Source: Candidatus Babelota bacterium (GTDB lineage: Bacteria > Babelota > Babeliae > Babelales > Vermiphilaceae). From it: 64,000 nucleotides of DNA. The stretch covers positions 31,866-95,865 of the forward strand of contig JAJCZC010000037.1 of NCBI GenBank assembly GCA_029262575.1. Reading direction: 5' to 3'. A program made the position numbers and the translations under genes. A model generated the notes under the pieces. The model saw only the letters and a program-made list of their open reading frames with translations, had not been told where the DNA came from and did no database searches. Every line of letters begins with the position of its first letter. Positions within the stretch are counted from its first letter, which is position 1. Shown piece by piece: positions 34,167 through 43,564 of the stretch.

Positions 34167-34773
34167 ATAACGATTTAAAAAAACCTAAGTCTGTCAAGAC
34201 TTCTCGTAATTCAAACATGGGCAAACCAACAACCGCAGTATAGGATCCATCAATCTTTTGCAAGAACTGACTTCCAAAGCCTTCAATTGCAATCGCCCCC
34301 GAACCAACAACAGGTACATTATCTAAATAAAAATTAACGGCATTATCCGGAACATAGAATACATAGAAAGCTACAACATATTTGAGAATATGCACATCAA
34401 CATGCCATGCGCCATTTTGCCATATTCTGCGCTCAAGGCAAAAAGCTGTACCTGTTCTGACACCATTGCGTGATGATTTGAGTTTTTCAATCGCATCATT
34501 ACGGTCAGCCGGTTTACCCTCAAGATTGCCAGCATTATTTTCAGTCAAAGTGTCAGCCGTCAATACTAAACAAACGTCACCCTCTTTGCCATCAGGCAGA
34601 ATAACATGCTCCATTTTGAATAGAGCAATTTGCTCGACAACTTGCTGCAAAGACATGCCCCAATCACACTTGGTTTCATCAGCTGATTGCTCAACCAAAG
34701 TAAAGGGAATATGTGCCTCACGCAACAACATTTGACGTGACTGAGATGATGAACCAAGATACAATGTATTCAT
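34165..34773 (-). CDS. maf: Maf-family nucleoside triphosphate pyrophosphatase
   Basis: Maf proteins hydrolyse non-canonical or excess NTPs to NMPs (dTTP/UTP or m7GTP classes) and are linked to septum control. The 202-residue length is typical. The N-terminal LGSSSQSRQMLLREA, the Asp motif TADTLTENNAGNLEGKPADRNDA, NGVRTGTAF and C-terminal KIDGSYTAVVGLPM are clear. The gene is transcribed away from the block of small secreted genes at 34.8-35.5 kb, or is the last gene of that run. The specificity class cannot be given. Confidence 0.88.
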   Translation of the reverse strand: MNTLYLGSSSQSRQMLLREAHIPFTLVEQSADETKCDWGMSLQQVVEQIALFKMEHVILPDGKEGDVCLVLTADTLTENNAGNLEGKPADRNDAIEKLKSSRNGVRTGTAFCLERRIWQNGAWHVDVHILKYVVAFYVFYVPDNAVNFYLDNVPVVGSGAIAIEGFGSQFLQKIDGSYTAVVGLPMFELREVLTDLGFFKSL

Positions 34774-34793
34774 TACCTACCTTATTCGTTAAT

Positions 34794-35174
34794 TCATTTA
34801 TGTAATGGCATTTCAGCATGTATAGCTAAACTAACTTTTGCCACTTCCATTAATTTTTTTACTATATTCCATGTGTCTTGTTCAAGATGTTTGCCAGAAG
34901 AAGACTTAATCACTCCAAGTTCTTTTTGTGTAAAAGCAACTTTCCATGCTCCCTTGCACTGGGCATCAAGTCTAAGACAATCAACTGATGCATAGATCAT
35001 ATGTATTAATTGGAACTCAACATTTGGGCCTCGTTGACCTATTTGATTAAGCTGAAAAAATTCCATAACCCTGTTTTTTTTATCAAAAGGCCCAAAAAAT
35101 TCCAATTTATTATCTGCAGACCAAATATCAAAAGCAAATAATATAACTAGGCACAGATACCTTACATTATACAT
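34794..35174 (-). CDS. Small secreted protein of unknown function
   Basis: The 126-residue product starts MYNVRYLCLVILFAFDIWSADN, a signal peptide. The mature chain has two Cys (DCLRLDAQCKGAWKVAFTQKELG) that may pair, and a helical C-terminus. The ATG at 35174 is preferred over the TTG one codon earlier because of a GGTGGG tract upstream. It is 20 bases upstream of maf and may be co-transcribed with it. No family is recognised. Confidence 0.55.
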   Translation of the reverse strand: MYNVRYLCLVILFAFDIWSADNKLEFFGPFDKKNRVMEFFQLNQIGQRGPNVEFQLIHMIYASVDCLRLDAQCKGAWKVAFTQKELGVIKSSSGKHLEQDTWNIVKKLMEVAKVSLAIHAEMPLHK

Positions 35175-35201
35175 CAAACACCCACCATTAATGCTTTTTC
35201 T

Positions 35202-35504
35202 TTAGCTTAATGCAAGCTTCTGTAATAAAGCTATAAGTTGAATGTCACTACATGGAGCTGTATCTATTAATTGATGTTGATTATCACTCAGTGACACAAA
35301 TTTAGTAGTCTCATCTTTTTTATAGTTGTAAGGCGATTCATCTTCCTCGCTCACAATATGAACTTTATATGAAAACTGATTATCGGAAAGCTTTTTCTGC
35401 AAAGCAAAATTCATGCTATGAGATGTGCCGTCTTGAACTAACTTATGGTTTTTTAACACTGTGTTATCTAAAGCCTTTGCATTCAAAGCGTACAATAACA
35501 TCAA
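35202..35504 (-). CDS. Small secreted protein, probably with its signal peptide split by a homopolymer frameshift
   Basis: The open frame from the ATG at 35504 encodes 100 residues (MLLYALNAKALDNTVLKNHKL...) and lacks a ribosome binding site. A better start lies at 35524: AGGACG precedes ATG AAA CGC ATT TTT TTT C, but that frame stops after seven codons. Adding one base to the A8/T8 tract at 35507-35514 would join the two into MKRIFFSLMLLYALNAKALDN, a textbook signal peptide. The mature part is polar (SEEDESPYNYKKDETTKF). No family is recognised. Confidence 0.5.
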   Translation of the reverse strand: MMLLYALNAKALDNTVLKNHKLVQDGTSHSMNFALQKKLSDNQFSYKVHIVSEEDESPYNYKKDETTKFVSLSDNQHQLIDTAPCSDIQLIALLQKLALS

Positions 35505-35668
35505 AGAAAAAAAATGCGTTTCATTATCGTCCTATAAGTTAAATATTTTTAATGTAGTATATTACGCAAACATTAGCTTTGAGTGTACAGAATGTAAAGA
35601 TATATGCAAGAATATAACATATATTATAATGTTATATTCTCGAAAAAATACAGTTTCTGATGCGAACA

Positions 35669-36922
35669 TTAATCAATAAAGGTAATCGCTTGACCAATCT
35701 TATTTGCACGCCCGGTTCTACCAATACGGTGAATGTAATCATCATGCGTAGCAGGTAAATCAAAGTTAATAACATGAGAAACATCATCAATATCAATGCC
35801 ACGTGCTACAACGTCTGTTGCAAGCAAAATTTGCGCTTTACCATCTTTAAATAATGACAACGACTTATTACGTTGGCCTTGTGTTTTATTACCGTGCATT
35901 GCAACAACTTTAAACCCACGCTCTATCAATCTTCTGTATAATTTATCAGTTCCCCATTTGGTACGAACAAACACAATGACCCTATCAAATCCTGGTTTAA
36001 TAAGAAGATCATGCAACAGCTCAACTTTGTCTTTAGAGCCAACTTTAATCACATCCTGATTTACATTTTCTGCCGATTGACGGGTCTTGGCACTCACCGC
36101 AATGGGTTGATGTAAAAATTCACCCATCAACGTACTAATTGCCGGAGAAATAGTAGCAGAAAAGAATAATGACTGACGCTTAGTTGAAAGTTTATCCAAC
36201 AAGAACCGAATGTCATGAATAAAGCCCATATCCAACATCGTATCAACTTCATCTAGCACGACTGCATTAAATGGTTCTAATTTCAATATCTTTTGCTGCA
36301 CCAAATCTTTGAGTCTACCAGGTGTACCAATAACAAATTGTGGCTTCTTTTTAAGTTTAGCAATTTGACGAACAATACTTGCCCCACCAATACACAGAGC
36401 CGACGAAATAAAGGTTTTTAATTTAAAACCATTAAGTTCATCTTGAATTTGTGCGGCCAACTCTCTTGTGGGCGCCATAATCAAAACACGATCAAGTTTT
36501 TTTGTTAATACACTATGCACAAGAGGAATCAGAAACGCTGCCGTTTTACCCGTTCCAGTATTTGCAGTTGCCACCAGATCTTTGCCCTCTAACACCAAAG
36601 GAATGGTTTTATCTTGAATAGGCGTAGGCGTTTCATAACCTTTTGTGCGAATATTTTCTTTTAATTGATCTGCTATCTGAAAATCTGCAAAAGTATGTTT
36701 GGACACATACACTTGCGAAGGAACCGTTTCTTCGACCCTCTTAATAAAATCGGATGGATTAAACTTATTTGTAGCAGCACGACCTTTGCGCGAACGCCCG
36801 CCTCTCGCTGAAGAAAAACCTCGACGGCTCGAACCCGCCCGGCTACTTGATGTTGTTCTTGAGCGTGAGTCGCCAGAACTTTTTTTACCACGAGCAGACT
36901 TTAATTTACCGGATTTTGACAT
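35669..36922 (-). CDS. DEAD-box RNA helicase with an N-terminal Arg/Ser-rich tail
   Basis: The 417-residue protein has the full helicase core: Q-motif region (IRTKGYETPTPIQ), motif I ATANTGTGKT, Ia PTRELA, GTPGR, II as DEVD (DEVDTMLDMGF), III SAT, V ATDVVARGIDID and VI HRIGRTGRA. It unwinds RNA in ribosome assembly or decay. In RhlE/DeaD-type proteins the basic tail is normally C-terminal. Here a 50-residue Ser/Arg/Gly-rich segment (RSRTTSSSRAGSSRRGFSS) is N-terminal, and the protein ends a few residues after motif VI (QAITFID). Motif II DEVD differs from DEAD in the third residue only. It stands alone. Confidence 0.92.
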   Translation of the reverse strand: MSKSGKLKSARGKKSSGDSRSRTTSSSRAGSSRRGFSSARGGRSRKGRAATNKFNPSDFIKRVEETVPSQVYVSKHTFADFQIADQLKENIRTKGYETPTPIQDKTIPLVLEGKDLVATANTGTGKTAAFLIPLVHSVLTKKLDRVLIMAPTRELAAQIQDELNGFKLKTFISSALCIGGASIVRQIAKLKKKPQFVIGTPGRLKDLVQQKILKLEPFNAVVLDEVDTMLDMGFIHDIRFLLDKLSTKRQSLFFSATISPAISTLMGEFLHQPIAVSAKTRQSAENVNQDVIKVGSKDKVELLHDLLIKPGFDRVIVFVRTKWGTDKLYRRLIERGFKVVAMHGNKTQGQRNKSLSLFKDGKAQILLATDVVARGIDIDDVSHVINFDLPATHDDYIHRIGRTGRANKIGQAITFID

Positions 36923-37180
36923 GTACTTCCAAGCTAAATGTTTTTTTAGTTACGAAGAAAAGAAATGCTTCATCATTTCTCTATCGGATATATATATAAT
37001 ATATGAAAATATGGTTGAGAAGAAACACTATACTATCATTTTTTATAAAATTAATCATCTGGACGCAGCAACGATCAGAGTTTCAAGCGCACGCCTTCTT
37101 AACGAAGGTACTATGTAATAGTAACAGAAGTGATTCATTCTAACAAAAGTTTAAAGACTAAACGAACATTAATGGAAAGT

Positions 37181-37218
37181 AAAAAGAGTGAATCAACATT
37201 TGTCAATTCACTCTTTTT
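37181..37218 (-). terminator. Terminator downstream of tRNA-Gln
   Basis: AAAAAGAGTGAAT (37181-37193) pairs with ATTCACTCTTTTT (37206-37218). Read on the minus strand it lies 10 bases past the tRNA 3' end with a following T-run. It can also act on the plus strand. Confidence 0.75.
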
Positions 37219-37227
37219 TTATATTTA

Positions 37228-37302
37228 TGGCTGGGGCGGGAGGATTCGAACCTCCGCGTCACCGGACCAAAACCGGTTGCCTTACCGCTTGGCTACGCCC
37301 CA
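37228..37302 (-). tRNA. tRNA-Gln (anticodon UUG)
   Basis: On the minus strand a complete cloverleaf can be drawn: acceptor TGGGGCG/CGCCCCA, D-arm GCCAAGCGGTAAGGC, anticodon arm ACCGG-TTTTGGT-CCGGT with TTG at the anticodon position, and T-arm CGGAGG TTCGAAT CCTCCG. The discriminator G and CCA are encoded. It reads CAA codons. No glutaminyl-tRNA synthetase is in the window. Confidence 0.97.
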
Positions 37303-37369
37303 GTGATAATTCAAAACTAAATATGATCGCTTAATAAAACAGGGAACGATCTGCAATTAGAATCAAAAT

Positions 37370-37636
37370 CTATTCAGCCTGATCCGCTGAATTTTTATAC
37401 TCTTCTATAATACGATTTTCAATCATGGTGCGAGTATCGGAATCTAAAGGATGTACAATGTCTCTAAAACTACCATCTTTGCGACGGCGTGAGGGCATTG
37501 ATACAAAAAAACCTTTATCACCTTCAATAACCTTTAAATCTCTTATAATAAAACAATTGTCAAAGACGACCGTAGCATAGGCTTTCAATCGGCCACTTTC
37601 TTTTACTGGATAAACCTTTACTTCTGTTATTTCCAT
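37370..37636 (-). CDS. spoVG: SpoVG-family protein
   Basis: The 88-residue product matches SpoVG closely: MEITEVKVYPV, GRLKAYATVVFDNCFIIRDLKVIEGDKGFFVSMPSRR, FRDIVHPLDSDTR. SpoVG is a small nucleic-acid-binding regulator in Firmicutes, spirochaetes and others and affects cell-division timing and envelope genes. The position just upstream of rsmH-murF-ftsK fits a cell-division context, though a 140-base gap separates it from rsmH. Confidence 0.93.
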   Translation of the reverse strand: MEITEVKVYPVKESGRLKAYATVVFDNCFIIRDLKVIEGDKGFFVSMPSRRRKDGSFRDIVHPLDSDTRTMIENRIIEEYKNSADQAE

Positions 37637-37776
37637 GTCGGCAACCCCTAGATGATACCAATACCATCCTTTTTTTTATACTTTAAAACCAATTGCAACT
37701 TAATTGTATAATATCCAAAACTTTTGTCAAATAAAATGTATATTTTTTTATTTTTTCCTCTCCTTAACGAAAAACA

Positions 37777-38664
37777 TTAAATCAATCTAGCCGCTCGTAA
37801 ACGTGATGAACGTGAAGATGGATTTTCAGCAATCTCTTCCAATGTTGGACGAACTACCTTTGGCGTGAGCACTTCAAGCACTCCTAAATCATGTTGCTCT
37901 TTAAAATAGTGTTTCACAATACGATCTTCAAGAGAATGGAAGCTAATACATACAATACGCCCATCCGGATTAAGTGCTCGTAATGCAGCCGGCAAAAAAG
38001 CACGTATATTATGCAACTCACGATTTACATAAATCCGCAACGCTTGAAAAATTCGCGTTGCTTTGTGAATATTATGCTGCGTGGTAGGGACTACGGCATC
38101 AATAATCGCAACTAAATCCGTCGTGGTTTTGATCTTTTTTTTAGCGCGTTGCTCAACAATCGCACGAGCTACACGACGAGAATGACGCTCTTCTCCAAAA
38201 GTGAAAAAAATGTCAGCTAGAGTTTTTTCACTCACTTGATTTATTACATCTTCTGCAGTTTCTTGTTGATGTGGAGGAGACATGCGCATATCGAGCCCTG
38301 CATCTTTGAACAAGGACAAACCAGGACGCTCTGATATCTGTATTTGTGAAGTTCCAAAATCGGCTAAAATACCGTCAACCTTCTGGATGCCCTCTCGTTT
38401 GAGTACGCGATATAACAAGGCAAAATTACCCCAAATAAACTTAAGACGATCACCATACAATGGTAAAAGTTCTTGGCCAAATCGCTCTAAAGTAATTTCG
38501 TCCCAATCCATTGCAATAACGTTGCAAGTAGGCTCTTTATCAAGAATAGCTCGGGTGTGCCCACCCGAGCCAAAAGTTACATCTAAATATGTTTTTCCTG
38601 GTTGTATATCCAAATATTGAAGAACCTCGTTCACCAATACAGGTTTGTGCTTTTCATTCAACAT
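37777..38664 (-). CDS. rsmH: 16S rRNA m4C1402 methyltransferase
   Basis: RsmH (MraW) N4-methylates C1402 of 16S rRNA with S-adenosylmethionine. The 295-residue length is normal. Motifs are HKPVLVNEVLQYL, the SAM site YLDVTFGSGGHTRAIL, DGILADFGTSQIQI, GLDMRMSP, ALRIYVNRE and IVCISFHSLEDRIVKHYF. In most bacteria it sits at the start of the dcw cluster; here it is next to murF and ftsK only, so the cluster is broken up. It is probably co-transcribed with murF upstream (31 bases). Confidence 0.97.
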   Translation of the reverse strand: MLNEKHKPVLVNEVLQYLDIQPGKTYLDVTFGSGGHTRAILDKEPTCNVIAMDWDEITLERFGQELLPLYGDRLKFIWGNFALLYRVLKREGIQKVDGILADFGTSQIQISERPGLSLFKDAGLDMRMSPPHQQETAEDVINQVSEKTLADIFFTFGEERHSRRVARAIVEQRAKKKIKTTTDLVAIIDAVVPTTQHNIHKATRIFQALRIYVNRELHNIRAFLPAALRALNPDGRIVCISFHSLEDRIVKHYFKEQHDLGVLEVLTPKVVRPTLEEIAENPSSRSSRLRAARLI

Positions 38665-38695
38665 TAAATTAGGTCTCGCAAAAGGAGATTGTTGT

Positions 38696-40093
38696 TCATA
38701 TATTTTGTTCCGCTACAGTGTCAATAATATGTGTAAGACCCATACCAAATGATCCTTTAACGAGAACCGTGCTTTCTTTATCTAGTCTATCTTCAAGTTT
38801 TTCAACAGCTTCTTCCCAAGTCTCAACGACATCTGCTGTCAAACCAAATGGTAACGTCTTCTTAGTCCATTGTACCATATTTCCAACTAAAATCACGTGA
38901 TTAAGCGAGGGAACTTTACGCAAGAACCTTCCTAGTTGACGATGCCAAAATGGACTATTAACACCAAGTTCGAGCATATCACCTAACACTGCTATTTTTT
39001 GATCCTTAGTATCCAACTGTTGAAACGCCAAAAGAGAGGCCTTCATACTTTCTGGATTAGCATTATAGCAATCACTAATTATAATGCCCTTTTTCTGCTT
39101 CAAACGTAATGTTTCAAAACGCCCAGGAATTACAACTGGAAGCGCCACACCCTCTGCAATAACATCACCTGGCACACCAAGAAGATGTGCTAGCGCTGCT
39201 GCTGCCAGACTGTTAAATATCGCACCCTCGTGCGTTTGTTTTAATATAATCGAATATTTTTGCTTATAAATTTTAAGAATAAAACTTATATGACGATTAC
39301 TTATATGAATTTTGCGCGCTTGAATTTGATTAATTGTTTTAGTACCAAACTTAATCACGGGATGCACATAGGCAACATTTGCCAGCAACCCTTGATCACC
39401 ATTAACAATACCAATGCTTTTTTCGGTAAAATATTTAAAAATATCTTTTTTTTCCTGTGCAATATCTTGCAAAGACCCCAGCCCCTCCATATGTGCATGT
39501 CCAACATTTGTGATTAATCCAATGGATGGATTAACCATTTGGGCCATCTGCGCCATTTCGCCTCGTTTGTTTACACCAAACTCAAAAATAGCAGCTTTAT
39601 GATGAGATCGCATTTTAAATACATTAATTGCAACCCCAATCAGGGTATTCTGATTGGCATAGGAAGCAACATGATCTGTATGATGCAATGTGAGTATATT
39701 GCTGATCATTTCCTTAGTTGATGTTTTGCCCACAGATCCGGTAAGGGCCACAACAGGATAATCAAATTGTCCACGCCAAGCATGCGCCATTTTTTTCAAC
39801 GCATTGAATGTATCGGGAACGAGTGCAACAAATATATTTTTTAATTTTGTAACATCTATTTTATCTAATACCGCCTTCTTTTCTCGGTCTATGATCAGAC
39901 CCGCTGCTCCTTTTTGTAGAGCTTCTTGAACAAAATCGTGTCCATCATGCGACGAACCTACCAAAGCAACAAAAATATCGCCATCTTGCATTTTTCGTGT
40001 GTCAACAGCAATTTTTGGTTCTTCGGGAAACGATTTAGATGCAAAAGTAGCTTCTGGAATTACATCTTTGAGAAAGTGCTCATCAAATCGCAT
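38696..40093 (-). CDS. murF: UDP-N-acetylmuramoyl-tripeptide--D-alanyl-D-alanine ligase
   Basis: MurF adds D-Ala-D-Ala to the UDP-MurNAc-tripeptide in the last cytosolic step of peptidoglycan precursor synthesis. The 465-residue length is normal. Visible motifs are FVALVGSSHDGHDFV (substrate domain), ALTGSVGKTSTKEMI (P-loop), ANQNTLIGVAI, IFEFGVNKRGEM, NVGHAHMEG, IISDCYNANPESMKASL and AVLGDMLELG. It implies that the organism makes peptidoglycan, in agreement with UppP, FtsK and the SPOR protein. Confidence 0.97.
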   Translation of the reverse strand: MRFDEHFLKDVIPEATFASKSFPEEPKIAVDTRKMQDGDIFVALVGSSHDGHDFVQEALQKGAAGLIIDREKKAVLDKIDVTKLKNIFVALVPDTFNALKKMAHAWRGQFDYPVVALTGSVGKTSTKEMISNILTLHHTDHVASYANQNTLIGVAINVFKMRSHHKAAIFEFGVNKRGEMAQMAQMVNPSIGLITNVGHAHMEGLGSLQDIAQEKKDIFKYFTEKSIGIVNGDQGLLANVAYVHPVIKFGTKTINQIQARKIHISNRHISFILKIYKQKYSIILKQTHEGAIFNSLAAAALAHLLGVPGDVIAEGVALPVVIPGRFETLRLKQKKGIIISDCYNANPESMKASLLAFQQLDTKDQKIAVLGDMLELGVNSPFWHRQLGRFLRKVPSLNHVILVGNMVQWTKKTLPFGLTADVVETWEEAVEKLEDRLDKESTVLVKGSFGMGLTHIIDTVAEQNI

Positions 40094-40256
40094 CGAAAAT
40101 CTCCGTCTTTTTCCTGGTGGTTTTTACCAGTTTTTTACTTTATAAATACCTGGCTATGATGAAAAAAAAATGGCTATTTTTTTAACATTTGTCAAGCAAT
40201 AATTAAATTTACTACAAAATCAACTTGGATATACAATATAAATCGCGCGCCAGGTG

Positions 40257-42617
40257 TTAGCGGATTACGCTTCGTGTTTTACCATTACCAACAGTAGTAA
40301 TAACGCCTTCTGCTTCAAGCATATCTATAATACGCGCAGAGCGATTATAACCAATTTTGAACTTGCGTTGCAACAGTGAAATTGAAACTTCATCTATTTC
40401 ATCTAAATATTGCAACACATCTATATAAATGTCATCTCGTTCTGCATCAAGCTCTAACTGCTCTATATGTTCATTAAGATCCAAATATTCAACTTGTCTT
40501 TGCTTACGTATGTGATTAACAACATTATTAATTTCTTGATCCGAAACATATGCGCCGTGTAAACGCTGTAATCCTGCGCCATGCGCATCTAAAAATAACA
40601 TGTCACCACGGCCTAAAAGTTTATCAGCCCCCGAACAATCTAAAATCGTACGAGAATCAATTTTAGAAGTTACACGAAATGACATCCGACTAGGAAAGTT
40701 AACCTTAATTAAACCAGTAATAACATCTACGGAAGGCCTCTGTGTTGCCACCATTAAATGTATGCCCGCCGCACGTGCCATTTGAGTAATGCGTGCAATC
40801 AATTCTTCTATTTCTCGCCCAGCTGTCATCATCAAATCTGCCAGCTCATCTATCACCACAACAATATAAGGCAACTGTTCGCGGCCTTCTTTTTTCATGA
40901 TTAGATTATAATCATAAATATTTCGGCCTCCATCAGTCGCTATTTTTTCATAGCGTTGTTCCATCTCTTGCACAACCCACTTGAGTACTGGTGCCGCTTT
41001 TTTTGGATGAGTAACAATAGGAAATAAGAGATGAGCAATATCTGCATATGAAGCAAACTCAAGTCTTTTTGGATCAATTAAAACTAAACGTAATTGATCT
41101 GGCGATAACTTGCATAACATGCTAATCAACATTGCATTGAGTGCAACTGATTTTCCTGAACCGGTAGAACCTGCAATCAATAAGTGTGGCATACGCACAA
41201 GATCCACAATAACATTGCCTCCTACCGTATCTTGCCCCAACACTAACGGTAATGCTCCCTCAAATTGTGTGAAGGCAGTCGACTGTACTACATCAGCAAA
41301 ATATACATTTTTGCGATGCTTATTAGAAACTTCAAATCCAACCAATGGTTTGCCTGGAATTGGCGCAATAATACGGATACTCAAAGCTTGTAAAGCTAAT
41401 GCTAAATCATCCTCTAACGAGGTTATTTTACTAATTTTGCAATCAATCTCGGGCTGATATTCAAACAAGGTAACAACAGGTCCTCGCTTTATAGATACCA
41501 CGGTACCACTCACACCAAAACGTTGTAATTTTTCTTGTAATGTTTGAGCTCTTTCTTGCAAATAATGCATTATTTTTGGGTCATCTCGCTCTTCTTGATT
41601 GCCGATAAAAATATCTAAACTTGGCAAAGCATATGCAACCCTTTTTTCTTGCTGTTTGCCACCAAAAAATGAATCCGAAAAATGCTTTGATTCAGAGGAT
41701 GATGCTTCAGCAAATACATTTTCAACTGAATCTAGCTGCTCTTCATATTCAGGTTCCCGTGAAACAATATTCTGCAACTCAGCGGAACTATCATACACAC
41801 TGCCCGAAAATGCATCAACTGCATCATTGTCTTCTTGCATTTCAAATTGTGTTTCTAAATAATTTTGCCAAAATGAATCTTCTTGTAGTTGTCCTTGCTT
41901 TATGCCACGTTCAAACTCTAAAATTGAATGCTCTTTGTTATGTATGGTCTCAGGTGCATGTATGTTGCGCACTAAACTATAAAGCCACACAACCGGCCGT
42001 GAAATCGCCCAAACAACATGAGAAAAAACTTGATGGGCTGGCTGCAAAAAGCGCCGACTTAATAAAAATTGCAATGCTTTAACAAGATAATGTACCGGAC
42101 CAATAAATGAAAAACGCAATATTAATATGAGTGAAACAAAAAGCATTGTATACACAAATAGATACAAATTAATAGAGTCGAGCCTTTGCGACAAAACTGC
42201 GGCTATCTGAGAACCGACATATCCTCCCGAAAGAATTCCCGGAACATCAATCGCATATAAGTTGAATAAAAGAGCACTAAAACAAATAAAAACAAAACTT
42301 GCAACAAACCGCTCCCATTCTTGAGCAATTTTTTTACGTCTCAACAACATATATGACGCAAAAAAAAGTAATGGCACAAAAAGTAAACTCGCGCATCCAA
42401 AAAGATAATAAAAAAAGCCCGCAACATTCGCACCACACATGCCAAGCTTATTTTCAATATTTAGAGGATGAGTACTATAATATACTAAGCACTGATCAGT
42501 AAAAGAAAATGTCCACAAACAAACGGCCAAAAATATACCACCTAACGCACATAAAGTCGCACCTATAAAACCTGCATATTTTGAACCTGGCCACATTACA
42601 TTAATTAGCTTACGCAT
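40257..42617 (-). CDS. ftsK: DNA translocase FtsK
   Basis: FtsK pumps chromosome ends through the closing septum. The 786-residue protein has four N-terminal membrane helices (about residues 15-175), an acidic linker shorter than in E. coli, and the motor: LVGFEVSN, the Walker A site LLIAGSTGSGKSVALNAML, the Walker B region YIVVVIDELADLMM and ARITQMARAAGIHLMVATQRPSVDVITG. The gamma winged helix closes it (ISLLQRKFKIGYNRSARIIDMLEAEGVI), which normally reads KOPS sites. The ATG overlaps the end of uppP by 8 bases, indicating coupling. Confidence 0.97.
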   Translation of the reverse strand: MRKLINVMWPGSKYAGFIGATLCALGGIFLAVCLWTFSFTDQCLVYYSTHPLNIENKLGMCGANVAGFFYYLFGCASLLFVPLLFFASYMLLRRKKIAQEWERFVASFVFICFSALLFNLYAIDVPGILSGGYVGSQIAAVLSQRLDSINLYLFVYTMLFVSLILILRFSFIGPVHYLVKALQFLLSRRFLQPAHQVFSHVVWAISRPVVWLYSLVRNIHAPETIHNKEHSILEFERGIKQGQLQEDSFWQNYLETQFEMQEDNDAVDAFSGSVYDSSAELQNIVSREPEYEEQLDSVENVFAEASSSESKHFSDSFFGGKQQEKRVAYALPSLDIFIGNQEERDDPKIMHYLQERAQTLQEKLQRFGVSGTVVSIKRGPVVTLFEYQPEIDCKISKITSLEDDLALALQALSIRIIAPIPGKPLVGFEVSNKHRKNVYFADVVQSTAFTQFEGALPLVLGQDTVGGNVIVDLVRMPHLLIAGSTGSGKSVALNAMLISMLCKLSPDQLRLVLIDPKRLEFASYADIAHLLFPIVTHPKKAAPVLKWVVQEMEQRYEKIATDGGRNIYDYNLIMKKEGREQLPYIVVVIDELADLMMTAGREIEELIARITQMARAAGIHLMVATQRPSVDVITGLIKVNFPSRMSFRVTSKIDSRTILDCSGADKLLGRGDMLFLDAHGAGLQRLHGAYVSDQEINNVVNHIRKQRQVEYLDLNEHIEQLELDAERDDIYIDVLQYLDEIDEVSISLLQRKFKIGYNRSARIIDMLEAEGVITTVGNGKTRSVIR

Positions 42618-43395
42618 GCAATACTCCCGTAATAAGACTTACTGTTATAGGTAGTAACATATACGCACCCCACCACCACAGTATCTTTTTTTTAACCATC
42701 TTTGACACCAAATATAGTCCTGCATAGGCAATTACACATGCACTTAGCATAACCCACACAAAAGGTATATTCAATAGTTCACTCATTGAAGTACGCAAAA
42801 GAATGCAACTATAGATGCTTGCAGAAAGTATGAGAGGCCATTGTATTAAAAGAGATATCTGAAAAGCACGCCGAACCGAAATGCCCATCCACCTACTTGC
42901 TACATAGGTGCAAGCTAAACGTGATATGCCTGGCACAAATGCAAAAGCTTGTATCACACCCAAAACAATTGCCTTAGGCGTATTCCATTTTGCATCCCCT
43001 CGTGGACACCAACGCAAACTCAGTAAAATCACACCCGTAATTGCAAAACTAATGGGCAATGGAAGCATAATTTTTTGAATTAACGACGTGATCCCATATC
43101 CTACCACCGTTACCATACTTGCCAACGCAGTTAAACCACTAATTTTAAGTATAATCTTCCAACAACGCCTGAAATGGATAAATGGAAAAGACCACTCTCT
43201 TATAAAAAAAAGACATATGATTATCGCAGTAGGCATATGCAATGCATAATTAACATAGGTGATAAAAGGCTTGGCCATTAATAAATAATGTGGCAAAGGA
43301 CACCAAAATGCGAGCAATGCGCTGTGTCCAGAACTACTGATAGGAAAGCTTTCTAAAATAATTTGAGTGGCTGCCCACATATAAAAACAATACAT
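42610..43395 (-). CDS. uppP: Undecaprenyl-diphosphatase
   Basis: UppP (BacA) recycles undecaprenyl diphosphate, the lipid carrier for peptidoglycan and surface glycans. The 261-residue, multi-helix protein has the two signature motifs: TQIILESFPISSSGHSAL (Q/ExxxE plus SSSGH) and FVPGISRLACTYVASRWMG (PGxSR). The ATG at 43395 is chosen because GTGGAG lies upstream; a TTG at 43425 extends the frame with a polar segment and no ribosome binding site. It overlaps ftsK by 8 bases and completes an envelope operon. Confidence 0.9.
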   Translation of the reverse strand: MYCFYMWAATQIILESFPISSSGHSALLAFWCPLPHYLLMAKPFITYVNYALHMPTAIIICLFFIREWSFPFIHFRRCWKIILKISGLTALASMVTVVGYGITSLIQKIMLPLPISFAITGVILLSLRWCPRGDAKWNTPKAIVLGVIQAFAFVPGISRLACTYVASRWMGISVRRAFQISLLIQWPLILSASIYSCILLRTSMSELLNIPFVWVMLSACVIAYAGLYLVSKMVKKKILWWWGAYMLLPITVSLITGVLHA

Positions 43396-43564
43396 CACAT
43401 TTATTACTCCACATTTGTTTTTCAATGCACAAGTTTACCCCGCAAAAAAATATCCAGCAACCGCCCTACTTTTTCTTTTAATATTGAAAAAAAATATAAA
43501 TTTACTAGAGTAAGAACAGAAATTAAATAAGGTAGCTTGTAAATGCGTAAAGGAGTCTGTACGA

